Positions 14,474 to 22,450 of a DNA stretch of 42,954 bases are shown here, in pieces (position 1 is the first letter of the stretch; each line of letters starts with the position of its first letter). The translations under genes and the position numbers were made by a program. The DNA comes from Solirubrobacterales bacterium. GTDB lineage: Bacteria > Actinomycetota > Thermoleophilia > Solirubrobacterales > Solirubrobacteraceae. A model generated the notes under the pieces. The model saw only the letters and a program-made list of their open reading frames with translations, had not been told where the DNA came from and did no database searches. The stretch is from assembly GCA_025963965.1 (NCBI GenBank), contig JAOPZS010000119.1, positions 1 through 42,954 of the forward strand, in the 5' to 3' direction.

Positions 14474-15453
14474 CCGCGGACCTGATACTTCCGCATCGGC
14501 AGCTTGATCAGGTAGCCGCCGACCGACAGCGCAAACGCCGAGAGCAGCATCAGCAGGGCGAAGGCGTAGAGGGTCGACTTCAGCGCCGGCGCGCCGATCC
14601 CGTCGTGGTAGTCGACGATCGCCGAGGCGAGCGTACGCAGCGGCTCGAACAGGAACGTGATGCCGTCGGACAGCCGTGGCGCGAAGTCACGCCCACCGTC
14701 GACCATCGAGATCATGATCGCCTCGCCGAGCGCCCTGGCCGTCGCCAGCACCGCGGCTGCGACGATCGCCGGCCGGGCGGCGCGCACCGTCACGGCGAGG
14801 ATCGCGCGCACCGGATTGACGCCCAGCGCGATCGCACCCTCGCGCCAGGCGTTCGGCACCGACGCCAGGGCCTCGCAGATCAGCGCGATCATGATCGGCG
14901 TGATCATCACGGTGAGGATCACGATCGCCACGCCGAGGCTCTTGCCCGTGAGCAGCACCGTGTCCTGCACCGAGGTCTTTTCGGCCGGGCTGATCACGTG
15001 GTTGCCGACGAACGGCACCAGCACGAGGATCCCGATCAGGCCGTAGACGACCGATGGGACCGATGCGAGCAGCCGGATCACGGGGATCGCGATGCGGCGC
15101 AACCGCGTGGGCGCGAGCTCCACGATGAAGATCGACGACAGGACCGCGATCGCCAGGCCCAGCACGACCGCCACGCCCGCCGTCAGGATCGTCCCCCAGA
15201 TCAGCGGCCACGCCCGCAGGTGGTAGGCGGACGCCGGCGGGTGCACGCTCGTTTCCTGCATCGCCGAGATCTGTTCTTCCAACTTGCCTCCCGAGCCCAG
15301 CCAGCTGAGCCCGTTGTGGCTGAACGTCGGCCACGCCTGGATCGTGACGAACACGACCATCGCCACGACGGCGAAGCCGATCAGCAACGACACCGCGCCG
15401 AGCGAGAGCTCGGCGCGGCGGTCAGACCATGGACTTCTCAGGCGTTCGAGCAC
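14470..15453 (-). CDS. pstC: phosphate ABC transporter permease PstC
   Basis: Second membrane permease of the phosphate importer. The 327-residue protein has an N-terminal helix (AVSLLIGFAVVAMVVFVTI), the motif LIWGTILTAGVAVVLGLAIAV and family signatures LLASVPSVVYGLIGILVLVPF and VPNAWREGAIALGVNPVRAI (the EAA loop), then ATARALGEAIMISMV, which is diagnostic for PstC. GTG start 6 nt after the pstS stop, with AGCGCAG as a possible weak ribosome-binding site. Its stop lies in the duplicated junction described for the pstC-pstA minicistron. Confidence 0.94.
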   Translation of the reverse strand: MLERLRSPWSDRRAELSLGAVSLLIGFAVVAMVVFVTIQAWPTFSHNGLSWLGSGGKLEEQISAMQETSVHPPASAYHLRAWPLIWGTILTAGVAVVLGLAIAVLSSIFIVELAPTRLRRIAIPVIRLLASVPSVVYGLIGILVLVPFVGNHVISPAEKTSVQDTVLLTGKSLGVAIVILTVMITPIMIALICEALASVPNAWREGAIALGVNPVRAILAVTVRAARPAIVAAAVLATARALGEAIMISMVDGGRDFAPRLSDGITFLFEPLRTLASAIVDYHDGIGAPALKSTLYAFALLMLLSAFALSVGGYLIKLPMRKYQVRG

Positions 15454-15459
15454 CTGCGC

Positions 15460-16278
15460 TCAGCCGATCGGGACCCACTGCGTCGCGATGATCTTCTTGG
15501 CGGCGGCCGAGTGGATGATCCAGCCGATGAACGCAGAGGCCGCGCCCGTCGCTTTGCCCTTCGTGACCTCATAGAACCGGGCCGTGCCCGTGTAGCTCCC
15601 GGAGGTGACGGTCGTGCGGTTGCACGCCGTGCCGTTCAGCGAGATCGCGTGGACCGTGCCTTTGTCGGCCTGGTAGTTCGACACGAAGCCGATCGCGGCC
15701 GGGTCGCTTTCGACCTGCTGGCGCATCAGACCCTCGGAGGGCTCTTCGGCGGCGATCGTCGAGACTTTCTTTCCTTCCAGCAGGATCGTCTGGAAGTTCG
15801 TGAGCACGCCCGCGACCGACGTGCGGCTGATCAGGTCGATCGTGCCGCTCTGCGTCGCGCCGGGGAGCCCCGCCCACGTGCGGGTCTTACCGGTGAATAT
15901 CGAGATCGCCTGAGCCGTCGTGAGGCTCGAGACGGGGTTGGCCTTGTTCGTGATCATGCAGATCCCGTAGCGGGCGATCGGGTAGAAGACCAGCCCGGCC
16001 GGGTCGGCCGCGATCGGGTCGCGCGAGACGTCACCGATCGTCACGCGGCCGGCGGCCACGTCGTTGACGCCGATCTGCGCGCCGCCCTGCGTGATCTTGA
16101 ACTTGACTTTGTGCGGATGCACTTTGTTGTACTTCGACGCCAGGAGCGAGACCAGCGGAAAGGAAGCTGTCGCCCCGCTGATCGTGATCGTGCTCAGCGC
16201 GGAGGCGGCCGCAGGCGCCGCGGCAACGAGCACGCCGGCCACCATCAGCGCAGCGGAGATACGGCGGAAGCGATTCAT
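15460..16278 (-). CDS. pstS: phosphate-binding protein PstS
   Basis: Extracytoplasmic phosphate receptor that delivers phosphate to PstCA. The 272-residue protein has a Sec signal peptide (ISAALMVAGVLVAAAPAAASA) and the PstS phosphate-binding start TISGATASFPLVSLLASKYN. Further on come QGGAQIGVNDVAAGRVTIGDVSRDP, an IFTGKTRTWAGLP segment and TSVAGVLTNFQ. The signal peptide ends in Ala-x-Ala with no lipobox Cys, whereas PstS of other Actinobacteria is usually a lipoprotein. It may be wall-held or released. First gene of the operon. The promoter region is shared with the divergent phosphoesterase-like gene. Confidence 0.93.
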   Translation of the reverse strand: MNRFRRISAALMVAGVLVAAAPAAASALSTITISGATASFPLVSLLASKYNKVHPHKVKFKITQGGAQIGVNDVAAGRVTIGDVSRDPIAADPAGLVFYPIARYGICMITNKANPVSSLTTAQAISIFTGKTRTWAGLPGATQSGTIDLISRTSVAGVLTNFQTILLEGKKVSTIAAEEPSEGLMRQQVESDPAAIGFVSNYQADKGTVHAISLNGTACNRTTVTSGSYTGTARFYEVTKGKATGAASAFIGWIIHSAAAKKIIATQWVPIG

Positions 16279-16303
16279 CTAAGAGGGACTCCGTTTCGGG
16301 TCG

Positions 16304-16332
16304 TTGACAACGGCGGGACCCGAACATATCAT
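16304..16332 (+). promoter_or_regulatory. sigma70-type promoter TTGACA-N17-TATCAT for the phosphoesterase-like gene
   Basis: TTGACA at 16304-16309 and TATCAT at 16327-16332 are separated by exactly 17 nt, the best consensus promoter I see in the window. Transcription would start near 16339, giving a leader of about 60 nt before the ATG at 16400. Confidence 0.6.
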
Positions 16333-16356
16333 AATCCCGATAGAATCGATCCACTT
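16328..16356 (-). promoter_or_regulatory. candidate pstS promoter, TATGAT -10 with weak -35
   Basis: On the minus strand, TATGAT (16333-16328) lies 17 nt from AAGTGG (16356-16351), which is a poor -35. A strong -10 with a poor -35 is typical of promoters activated by a PhoB/PhoP-like regulator. Its -10 overlaps the -10 of the opposite promoter. Confidence 0.35.
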
Positions 16357-16399
16357 ACCCTGTTTTGTGGGGAACGAAACAAATCTCGTCAACTCTGCG

Positions 16400-17380
16400 A
16401 TGGAACCGACCACCGACAACTTGCCACCCGACGGCAGCGCCGAGCCTCCGGGGCCCGTCCGGCTCGCGCCGGTGCGCATCCCCTCGCGACGCTGGACGGC
16501 GGCGCTGGCAGCGGCGATGCTCGGCATCGGTGTCGCCGCCGGCGCGGCGATCGGCCCGGCACCGGCGGCGTCGCTGGCCGGCGACATACCGAGCCTCGCC
16601 AAGGAGCTGCCGCTGCTGATCGCGGGGCTCGAGGCCAAACACCGCGCGAGCACGGCCACGGCCCCGGCGAAGGCCGCCACCCCCTCGCCTGCCGTCACGC
16701 CCGAACCTTCACCGGCTCCTACGCCGGTCAAAGCCGCGACGCCGGCAAGCGCCACGACGCCGGCGGCGAGCGAAGAAGCGAGCCCCACCGAAACGACGAC
16801 GAAGCCCGCTGCCACGAAAAAGCTGCCGGCGATCACGAACGTGTGGCTGATCGAGCTGGCGGGTCCGACGTTCACAGCCGCGCTCGCGCAGAAGGCAGCG
16901 GCGCCGTACATCAACGGCTCGCTCGTGCCCGCCGGGACGCTGCTCGGAAGCTGGTCGGCAGTCGACGCCACGGCGTTCGCGGCCGAGGCGACGCTCGCCG
17001 AACCGCCGGTCGCGGGCGCCGTGCCGCCGCTGCTGCACTCGATCGTCCAGCCGCCCTGCCCGGAAGGCGCCGCGGGGGCGGCGTGCGCGCCCGAAACGCC
17101 CTCCCAGCTCACCGCCGCTGACGAATTCCTGAAGACGACGCTGGCGAGCATCACGTCGCTTTCGACCTACAAGGAACACGGACTGATCGTGATCACCTTC
17201 GCCACCGTCGGCATCGCCACCCAGTCGGAACTGCCCGCCGGCGCCTCGACCTCGACGCTCGCCTACCAACCGCCGGCCGGCGTGGCACTGCTCTCGCCGT
17301 TCGCCAAGGCCGGCGCGCACCCGTCGAGCGCCTTCAACCCCACTTCCCCCAGGCAGAGCCTCGAAAAGCTCCTGCACTGA
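16400..17380 (+). CDS. membrane-anchored phosphoesterase-like protein, catalytically degenerate
   Basis: A 326-residue protein with a cytosolic N-terminus, one transmembrane or signal-anchor helix (ALAAAMLGIGVAAGAAIG, about residues 37-55), an Ala/Pro/Thr-rich linker to about residue 145 and a domain of about 180 residues. That domain resembles the phosphoesterase (acid phosphatase/phospholipase C-like) family: NVWLIELAG, APYINGSLVPAGTLLGSWSA, YKEHGLIVITFATV, GVALLSPFAKAGAHPS and a final LEKLLH all fall in family order. The expected catalytic and metal residues are replaced: the ENHS region reads ELAG and the ITFDE Asp is Ala. It is therefore probably a non-catalytic relative. It diverges from pstS and precedes a secreted-protein gene by 34 nt. 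Confidence 0.7.
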   Translation: MEPTTDNLPPDGSAEPPGPVRLAPVRIPSRRWTAALAAAMLGIGVAAGAAIGPAPAASLAGDIPSLAKELPLLIAGLEAKHRASTATAPAKAATPSPAVTPEPSPAPTPVKAATPASATTPAASEEASPTETTTKPAATKKLPAITNVWLIELAGPTFTAALAQKAAAPYINGSLVPAGTLLGSWSAVDATAFAAEATLAEPPVAGAVPPLLHSIVQPPCPEGAAGAACAPETPSQLTAADEFLKTTLASITSLSTYKEHGLIVITFATVGIATQSELPAGASTSTLAYQPPAGVALLSPFAKAGAHPSSAFNPTSPRQSLEKLLH

Positions 17381-17414
17381 GGAAGAACAGCCAACGAACG
17401 AACGGAGACTCCCG

Positions 17415-18089
17415 TTGCACGCACCACTCACAGCCCACCGTAAGTCCAGCCTGTGGCTGCTCGCGCTCGTGGGCTGCATTGCCATGCTGCTCGCGGCGCC
17501 GGCGCTCAGTCAGGCCGACGAATCAAATCCCAACAACCTCTCCTGCCTGGGCACCATCGGCAAGGGCGAGCCGGAAGAAGGAAGCGAAGAACAGCAGGTC
17601 GCCTACGGCTTCTACTGCAACGGGCCGATCACGGGGTACCAGCTGCAGGCCCAGGTGCCCGTCTCGGGCATCGGCAGCGCGCCGCTCGTCAGCGCGCTGG
17701 CTCCGGCCCTCACGGCCGGACCGGCCCTGAAGGACACGTTCTCCTGCTCGGGTGAAATCCCCGGCTACGCAGTGAACTGCGTCGGCGCGGCGAAGGCCGG
17801 CTACGAGCTGATCGCCGGGCAGTTCGCGGTCGAAAAGGGGCTGTGCGTCGAGCCGCGCGTCGATCCGCTGCTGAGCGTCACCTACGCCTACCTCGAAAAA
17901 GGCGTCGTCACCCAGGCGATCTCCGGTCCGTTCGACCTCGGCCGGCCGAAGGGCTGCAAACCGGACGCCTTCTCCGGCGGCACCCGGCTGAACCCGAAGC
18001 CGACCCCGGCTCACAAGAAGAAGTCCGCGAAGAAGCACAAGAAGTCGACGAAGAAGAAGTCGGCGAAGAAGTCCGCGCACAGGGCGTAG
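17415..18089 (+). CDS. secreted protein with Lys/Ser-rich basic tail
   Basis: A 224-residue predicted exported protein. The signal peptide covers about residues 13-35 (LLALVGCIAMLLAAPALSQA). A domain of about 150 residues has six or more Cys (NNLSCLG, YGFYCNG, FSCSGEIPGYAVNCVG, GLCVEPR, GCKPD), consistent with disulfides. A C-terminal tail of about 30 residues is almost entirely Lys/Ser/Ala (HKKKSAKKHKK type) and could bind acidic wall polymers or DNA. I do not recognise the domain. The TTG start at 17415 is preceded by GGAG 8 nt upstream. It lies 34 nt after the phosphoesterase-like gene, probably in the same transcript. Confidence 0.72.
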   Translation: MHAPLTAHRKSSLWLLALVGCIAMLLAAPALSQADESNPNNLSCLGTIGKGEPEEGSEEQQVAYGFYCNGPITGYQLQAQVPVSGIGSAPLVSALAPALTAGPALKDTFSCSGEIPGYAVNCVGAAKAGYELIAGQFAVEKGLCVEPRVDPLLSVTYAYLEKGVVTQAISGPFDLGRPKGCKPDAFSGGTRLNPKPTPAHKKKSAKKHKKSTKKKSAKKSAHRA

Positions 18090-18149
18090 GCCACGGCCCA
18101 CAAGGCCGTGCGCAGCCAGCGCCGGCGCGCGACGAGGGGTCCTCACCCG

Positions 18150-18184
18150 CGGGCCGCCTGCTCCGAAGGGGAGCGGGCGGCCCG
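18150..18184 (+). terminator. strong 15-bp hairpin after the secreted basic-tail gene
   Basis: 18150-18164 pairs with 18170-18184 across a 5-nt loop, with a single G-T wobble. It lies 60 nt after the stop and before the next gene's promoter box. It lacks a long T-tract, as is common in very GC-rich genomes. Confidence 0.6.
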
Positions 18185-18203
18185 TCTCGCGTGAGCGGAG
18201 CCG

Positions 18204-18209
18204 TAGGCT
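18204..18209 (+). promoter_or_regulatory. leaderless -10 box TAGGCT, 7 nt before the lipoprotein GTG
   Basis: TAGGCT, the same hexamer as at polX and at 41210, is followed by 7 nt and the GTG at 18217. No Shine-Dalgarno pairing is apparent. Confidence 0.5.
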
Positions 18210-18216
18210 TTCAGGG

Positions 18217-19527
18217 GTGAGTGCCGGCACCCCGCATCGCCGTCGCCGTCGTCGCGGCCTCTGCGCGGCGGCTCTCGGCGCCTACGCGCTGCTCGGCTGC
18301 GCGGCCTGCGGCGCGGCCCCGGCAGGGCGCGACGCCGGCAGCGCCCGGACCCCGGCCTTCACGGCGGCCACGGCGCCGGCGAGTGCTGCCCAGCCGAGCG
18401 CGGCGGCTCCCGGCGGCACCCCTTCGACGTGTGCGGAGACGGTCGCTGCGACGCTCGGCGAGATCGCTGGGCGGATCTACCACGCCGCCGCGACGGGCAG
18501 CAACGTCGGGCAGGCCGTGAAACGGGTCCGCGGCTCCGCCGCCCTGGCCCGTGCGGTGTCGGCGGGCGATGCCGCGGCCGCGCGCTCCGCGCTCAACTCG
18601 CTGCTGGCGGGACAGATCGCGCGCGTGGAAGTGCTGCGCGGCGGGCGCCAGCTTGCGGCGGCCGGGACAGGCGCGGCGATAGCGCCCGTGACCGGGACGA
18701 TCCCGGGCACGGGCGGTGGGCGCTTCGTCCTGTCGGTCCAGTCCGACCGCACCTACCTGCAGGTCACCCACCAGGTGACCGGAGCCGAGGTGCTGCTGCT
18801 CACCGGCAGCCACGTGGTGGCGGGCACGATCACGCCGCCGGCGAATCTGACGGTCCCCGCCGCCGGGCCCCTGAAGGCCGGCTCGCGCGATTACCAGGTC
18901 GCCTCGGTGACCGGCGCGGCGTTTCCCTCGGGTGCGCTGCGAATCGCGTTGCTCGTCCCCGGCAGCGAGATCTCCTGTCCCGCCGTGGCCGGGCAGACGC
19001 GCGCCGCGGTGCTGGGACGGGTCGGTGAACGAATCTATGAAGAGGAGGAGCACAGCCCGTACGTCGTGGCGACCGTACGCAAGATGGAAGCGACGGGGGC
19101 TTTCCGCTCGGCCGTCGCGGCGCGCGACGCCGCCGCCACGCGCCAGGCGATCCTCGGCTTCTTCGCGGCGCACATCCACGTCGTGCGCGTGCGGGTGGCG
19201 GTCGCCGGGAAGCTGCTGATCGATGTCGGCGGGCCTTACGCGCTGGCGCCTGTCGCGGGCACGCTGCGCAGCGGCGGGCGCGTGATCGGCACGTTCCTGA
19301 TGGCGATCCAGGACGATGCCGGATATCTGCGGCTCGCGCGTCTGTTCACCGGCGCGCAGGTGCTGATGCGCGTCGGCTCCAAGCAGGTGATGGGCACGCT
19401 CGCCCCCGGCCCGGCGAGCGTCCCGGATCGCGGCACGGTCGCCTACCGCGGACACAGCTACGAGGCCTACTCGTTCACCGGCACGGCGTTCCCGTCCGGG
19501 GCGCTGCGCATCTCGCTGCTGTTCTGA
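18217..19527 (+). CDS. lipoprotein with two copies of an unrecognised extracytoplasmic domain
   Basis: A 436-residue predicted lipoprotein. An Arg-rich n-region (residues 8-13) is followed by a hydrophobic stretch and the lipobox LLGC with Cys28, then an Ala/Pro linker to about 68. Two homologous domains follow, about 72-250 and 258-436. Shared landmarks include RIY after a helical start, a basic strand (VEVLRGG / VRVRVAVAG), a strand-rich core (FVLSVQSDRTYLQVTHQVTGAEVLL / FLMAIQDDAGYLRLARLFTGAQVLM) and a near-identical end (TGAAFPSGALRIALL / TGTAFPSGALRISLL). The fold could be Cache/PAS-like, but I cannot assign a family. No membrane signalling domain is attached. The GTG start is supported by a leaderless box. 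Confidence 0.75.
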   Translation: MSAGTPHRRRRRRGLCAAALGAYALLGCAACGAAPAGRDAGSARTPAFTAATAPASAAQPSAAAPGGTPSTCAETVAATLGEIAGRIYHAAATGSNVGQAVKRVRGSAALARAVSAGDAAAARSALNSLLAGQIARVEVLRGGRQLAAAGTGAAIAPVTGTIPGTGGGRFVLSVQSDRTYLQVTHQVTGAEVLLLTGSHVVAGTITPPANLTVPAAGPLKAGSRDYQVASVTGAAFPSGALRIALLVPGSEISCPAVAGQTRAAVLGRVGERIYEEEEHSPYVVATVRKMEATGAFRSAVAARDAAATRQAILGFFAAHIHVVRVRVAVAGKLLIDVGGPYALAPVAGTLRSGGRVIGTFLMAIQDDAGYLRLARLFTGAQVLMRVGSKQVMGTLAPGPASVPDRGTVAYRGHSYEAYSFTGTAFPSGALRISLLF

Positions 19528-19543
19528 GCCCGGCCCTCTCCAG

Positions 19544-21436
19544 CTAGAGCAGGCTGGTCGTCATGCGTTCGACCTCGGCGATCGAGGTCGAGCCTTCGCG
19601 CACCTTCTGCATGCCGTCGTCGCGCAGCCGCTGCATGCCTTCGTCGAGCGCGACGGCGACCATGTCGTCGACCGACGCGTGCTCGAGGATCAGAGTGCGG
19701 ATCCTTTCGCTGACGGTCATCACCTCGTAGAGGCCGACGCGTCCGCGATAGCCCGAACCGGAGCAGCGTGAGCAGCCGACGGGCTCGTACGGTTCGGCGC
19801 CCTGCAGCCCGTACTCGGCGAGCACCGACTCCGGCACGCTCTGCGGCTGCTTGCAGTGCTGGCAGAGCGCGCGCACGAGACGCTGGGCGACTATGCAGTC
19901 GACGGCAGAGGAGACGAGGAACGGCTCGATGCCCATGTCGATCAGGCGTCCGAGTGCGCTGGGGGCGTCGCGGGTGTGAAGCGTGGAGAGCACGAGGTGA
20001 CCGGTCAGCGCCGCCTCGACGGCGATGTGGGCGGTCTCGCGATCGCGGATCTCGCCGACCATGATCACGTCGGGGTCGGCGCGCAGCATCGAGCGCAGCC
20101 CGACGTCGAACGTGATGCCCGCCTTGGGGGCGATCTGCATCTGCTTGACGCCTGGGATCCGCTGCTCGACGGGGTCCTCGATCGTGAGGATCGAGCGCTC
20201 GCCGTCGTTGACGACGTGCAGGGCGGCGTAGAGGGTCGTCGACTTCCCCGAGCCTGTCGGTCCGGTCACGAGCACGGCGCCGTTGGGACGCTGGATCGCC
20301 GCGCGGAAGCGGCTCAGCTCGGCGTGCTGCATGCCGAGTGACTCGAGCCCGTCCACGACGACGGACTTGTCGAGGATTCGCAGCACGGCTCCCTCGCCAT
20401 GAACCAGGGGCAGCGTCACCACGCGGATGTCCACGCGCCGGCCATCGACGGTCAGGGCGAAGCGGCCGTCCTGTGGGACGCGCCGCTCGGAGATGTCGAG
20501 GTCGGCGAGGATCTTGATGCGCGAGACGACGCCTGCAGCCATCTTGCGCTTGACGGTTGCGGCCGGAGTCAGCACGCCGTCGACGCGGAACAGCACGCGC
20601 GTGTCGCCTTCCTCGGGATTGACGTGGATGTCGGAGGCGCCCTGTTGAATCGCCTGCGCGACGATCGAGTGCACCAGCTTGATGATCGGCGCGTCGTTGT
20701 CGGCCTCGTCGACCAGCATCGAGGTCGCGTCGTCGCTGTCCTCGGCTTCATCATCGACGAGTTCTTCGATCGAGTCGTCCATGCTCGTCAGACGGGCGAG
20801 CAGCAGGTTGAGATCCTCGACGGAGGCGGCGGCCGGCCTGATCCTGCGGCCGGTCATCATGCCGATGTCGTCGATCGTCAGGACGTTCGTCGGGTTGGCC
20901 ATCGCCAGCACCAGCGAGCCGTCCTCGGCGTAGCCGACGGGCACGGCCTGGTAGCGCTTGGCGGCGTCGACGCTGACCAGGTTGACGGCGCCCATGTCGA
21001 GGTCATAGACCGACAGGTCCACGAAATCGAGGCCGAAGCGCTCGGCGACGACGCGTGCAAGCTGGTCGTGGCGCAGGATCCCGCGCTCGACCAGCACGAG
21101 GCCTGTCGGGCGTCCCTGTGCGCGGGCGGCGCCGACCGCCTCCTCGACGGTCTCGAGGTCGGCGAAGCCCAGGTCGACGGCGACCTCGCCGATCATCCGG
21201 GTCGAGCGACCCGAGTTCTTCGGCGCGTACAGGCCCGTGTCGCCGCGCTTCGACGGCCGCGGCGCGTCACGCCGCTCTGCCTCGGGCGCGCGAGCGGCGT
21301 CAGCCGCGCTGAGCGCGGCCTGCTGCTCGGCGTCGGACTCCTGGCCCGTCGGGGTGCCCTGCTCGCGTTCGTCCGTCGCGGCCGGCGTGTCGGCGCGCTG
21401 CGAGGGAATGGTTGGCATGGCGCTGTCGCCCATCAT
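19544..21436 (-). CDS. pilB: type IV pilus/type II secretion assembly ATPase (PilB/GspE)
   Basis: Hexameric cytosolic ATPase that drives pilin or pseudopilin assembly. The 630-residue protein has a disordered acidic N-terminus of about 75 residues and an MshEN-type domain (IGEVAVDLGFADLETVEEAV, RFGLDFVDLSVYDLD). The GspE core has ASDIHVNPEEG and Walker A GPTGSGKST at residues 392-400. The Asp box is LTIEDPVE, Walker B LRADPDVIMVGEIRD and the His box STLHTRDA. A CxxC...CxxC zinc site lies near the C-terminus (CQHCKQP, CSRCSGSGYRGR). All motifs are intact. No pilus genes adjoin it here. The ATG at 21436 has an AGAGG ribosome-binding site. Confidence 0.93.
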   Translation of the reverse strand: MMGDSAMPTIPSQRADTPAATDEREQGTPTGQESDAEQQAALSAADAARAPEAERRDAPRPSKRGDTGLYAPKNSGRSTRMIGEVAVDLGFADLETVEEAVGAARAQGRPTGLVLVERGILRHDQLARVVAERFGLDFVDLSVYDLDMGAVNLVSVDAAKRYQAVPVGYAEDGSLVLAMANPTNVLTIDDIGMMTGRRIRPAAASVEDLNLLLARLTSMDDSIEELVDDEAEDSDDATSMLVDEADNDAPIIKLVHSIVAQAIQQGASDIHVNPEEGDTRVLFRVDGVLTPAATVKRKMAAGVVSRIKILADLDISERRVPQDGRFALTVDGRRVDIRVVTLPLVHGEGAVLRILDKSVVVDGLESLGMQHAELSRFRAAIQRPNGAVLVTGPTGSGKSTTLYAALHVVNDGERSILTIEDPVEQRIPGVKQMQIAPKAGITFDVGLRSMLRADPDVIMVGEIRDRETAHIAVEAALTGHLVLSTLHTRDAPSALGRLIDMGIEPFLVSSAVDCIVAQRLVRALCQHCKQPQSVPESVLAEYGLQGAEPYEPVGCSRCSGSGYRGRVGLYEVMTVSERIRTLILEHASVDDMVAVALDEGMQRLRDDGMQKVREGSTSIAEVERMTTSLL

Positions 21437-21483
21437 TGACCTCTATCGGCATTCGCCGCGCCCGTCTTGACAGATAGACGATG

Positions 21484-22425
21484 TCAGCGCTGTGACTTGG
21501 CAAGCCCGTGCTCGACGGCGCCCTTGACCTGCGCGTCGAGCGCATTGAGCCTGTACAGGGCGATCGCCTCGACCGAGGCGAAGCGCTGGCCGGCCGTGTG
21601 CTCGCCGCCGTGGTGGGAGATCACGCAGTGCTCGAGCTCGAGCCGCCGCTCCGCCGCAAGCGACGCCGGCGCGTGTGCGGCGATCAGCCGCAGCCCCAGC
21701 TCGACGTGCCCGAGCAGAACGCCCTCGCGGCTGCGCTCGATCTCCGCGCCATAGCTGTACTCACGCGTCTTGCCGAGATCGTGGGTGATCGCTGCGCTCA
21801 GCAGCAGGTCGCGGTCGATCCGCGGATGCATCGTGCACAGCTCGATCGCCATCGTCGCGACGCCCACCGTGTGCTCGAGCAGGCCCCCCAGATAGGCGTG
21901 GTGGGAGCCCGGCGCAGGGCGGCCCCCCTGCGCGCCTGCCGGTAGCGAGCAGGGGGCACGGCGCAGCTCACTGCGAAGCGTCGCGTCGGCCATCAGGCGG
22001 TCGAGCAGAGCGCGCAGGCCGGGGTCGTAGACCTCGCGCACGAGGTGCTCGAGGAAGCCCTCGAGCTCGTCGAGGTCGCGGTAGGAGCTCGGGAGGAAGC
22101 GCGCCGGGTCGGCCTCCTCGCCCTCGGCCCGCGTGATCGAGTCGATCTCGATCTGCAACTGCTCGCGGAAGCGCTGCACGCGGCCGGCGACCCGCACCAG
22201 CTGGCCGCGCTCGAAGCGCCCGGCGAGCACGTCGGCGTCGCGGAACGCCCGACCCACGATCGAGCCCGTGCTGTCACGAAGCTCGAGGGTCAGAAACGGC
22301 GTGCCGCCACGTGAGATCTGGCGCTCCTTGCGCGTGCAGGCGTAGACGCCGTCTACCTCCTCGGACGCGCGCAGCGTCGCGACAGTCTGGGCGCGCTCGG
22401 GCGGAATCGAGGTGGCGGAGGCCAT
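21484..22425 (-). CDS. OB-fold plus HD-domain protein, YhaM-like 3'-5' exoribonuclease
   Basis: A 313-residue protein with the YhaM layout. An N-terminal OB-fold (VDGVYACTRKERQISRGGTPFLTLELRD through VRVAGRVQRFREQLQIEI, about residues 25-105) is followed by a linker (YRDLDELEGFLEHLV) and a metal-binding HD domain with GLLEHTVGVA, ITHDLGKTREY, LLGHVELG and CVISHHGGEH. Characterised YhaM proteins degrade RNA or single-stranded DNA 3' to 5'. The ATG at 22425 is favoured over an upstream ATG at 22464, which would overlap the divergent PAC2 gene. A CATCAT box lies 6 nt before 22425. Confidence 0.85.
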   Translation of the reverse strand: MASATSIPPERAQTVATLRASEEVDGVYACTRKERQISRGGTPFLTLELRDSTGSIVGRAFRDADVLAGRFERGQLVRVAGRVQRFREQLQIEIDSITRAEGEEADPARFLPSSYRDLDELEGFLEHLVREVYDPGLRALLDRLMADATLRSELRRAPCSLPAGAQGGRPAPGSHHAYLGGLLEHTVGVATMAIELCTMHPRIDRDLLLSAAITHDLGKTREYSYGAEIERSREGVLLGHVELGLRLIAAHAPASLAAERRLELEHCVISHHGGEHTAGQRFASVEAIALYRLNALDAQVKGAVEHGLAKSQR

Positions 22426-22437
22426 CGGCGCATGATG

Positions 22438-22443
22438 TACGGT
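22438..22443 (+). promoter_or_regulatory. leaderless -10 box TACGGT, 7 nt before PAC2 ATG
   Basis: TACGGT is followed by 7 nt and the ATG at 22451. A GTG at 22442 would lie inside the box, so the box favours the ATG start. Confidence 0.45.
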
Positions 22444-22450
22444 GATCCGG

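Noticed and set aside
14605-17121. 838-residue plus-strand frame opposite pstC, pstS and the phosphoesterase-like gene
   Set aside because: Composition is Arg/Asp/His/Gln shadow-like, and both strands already hold genes with strong motifs or promoters.
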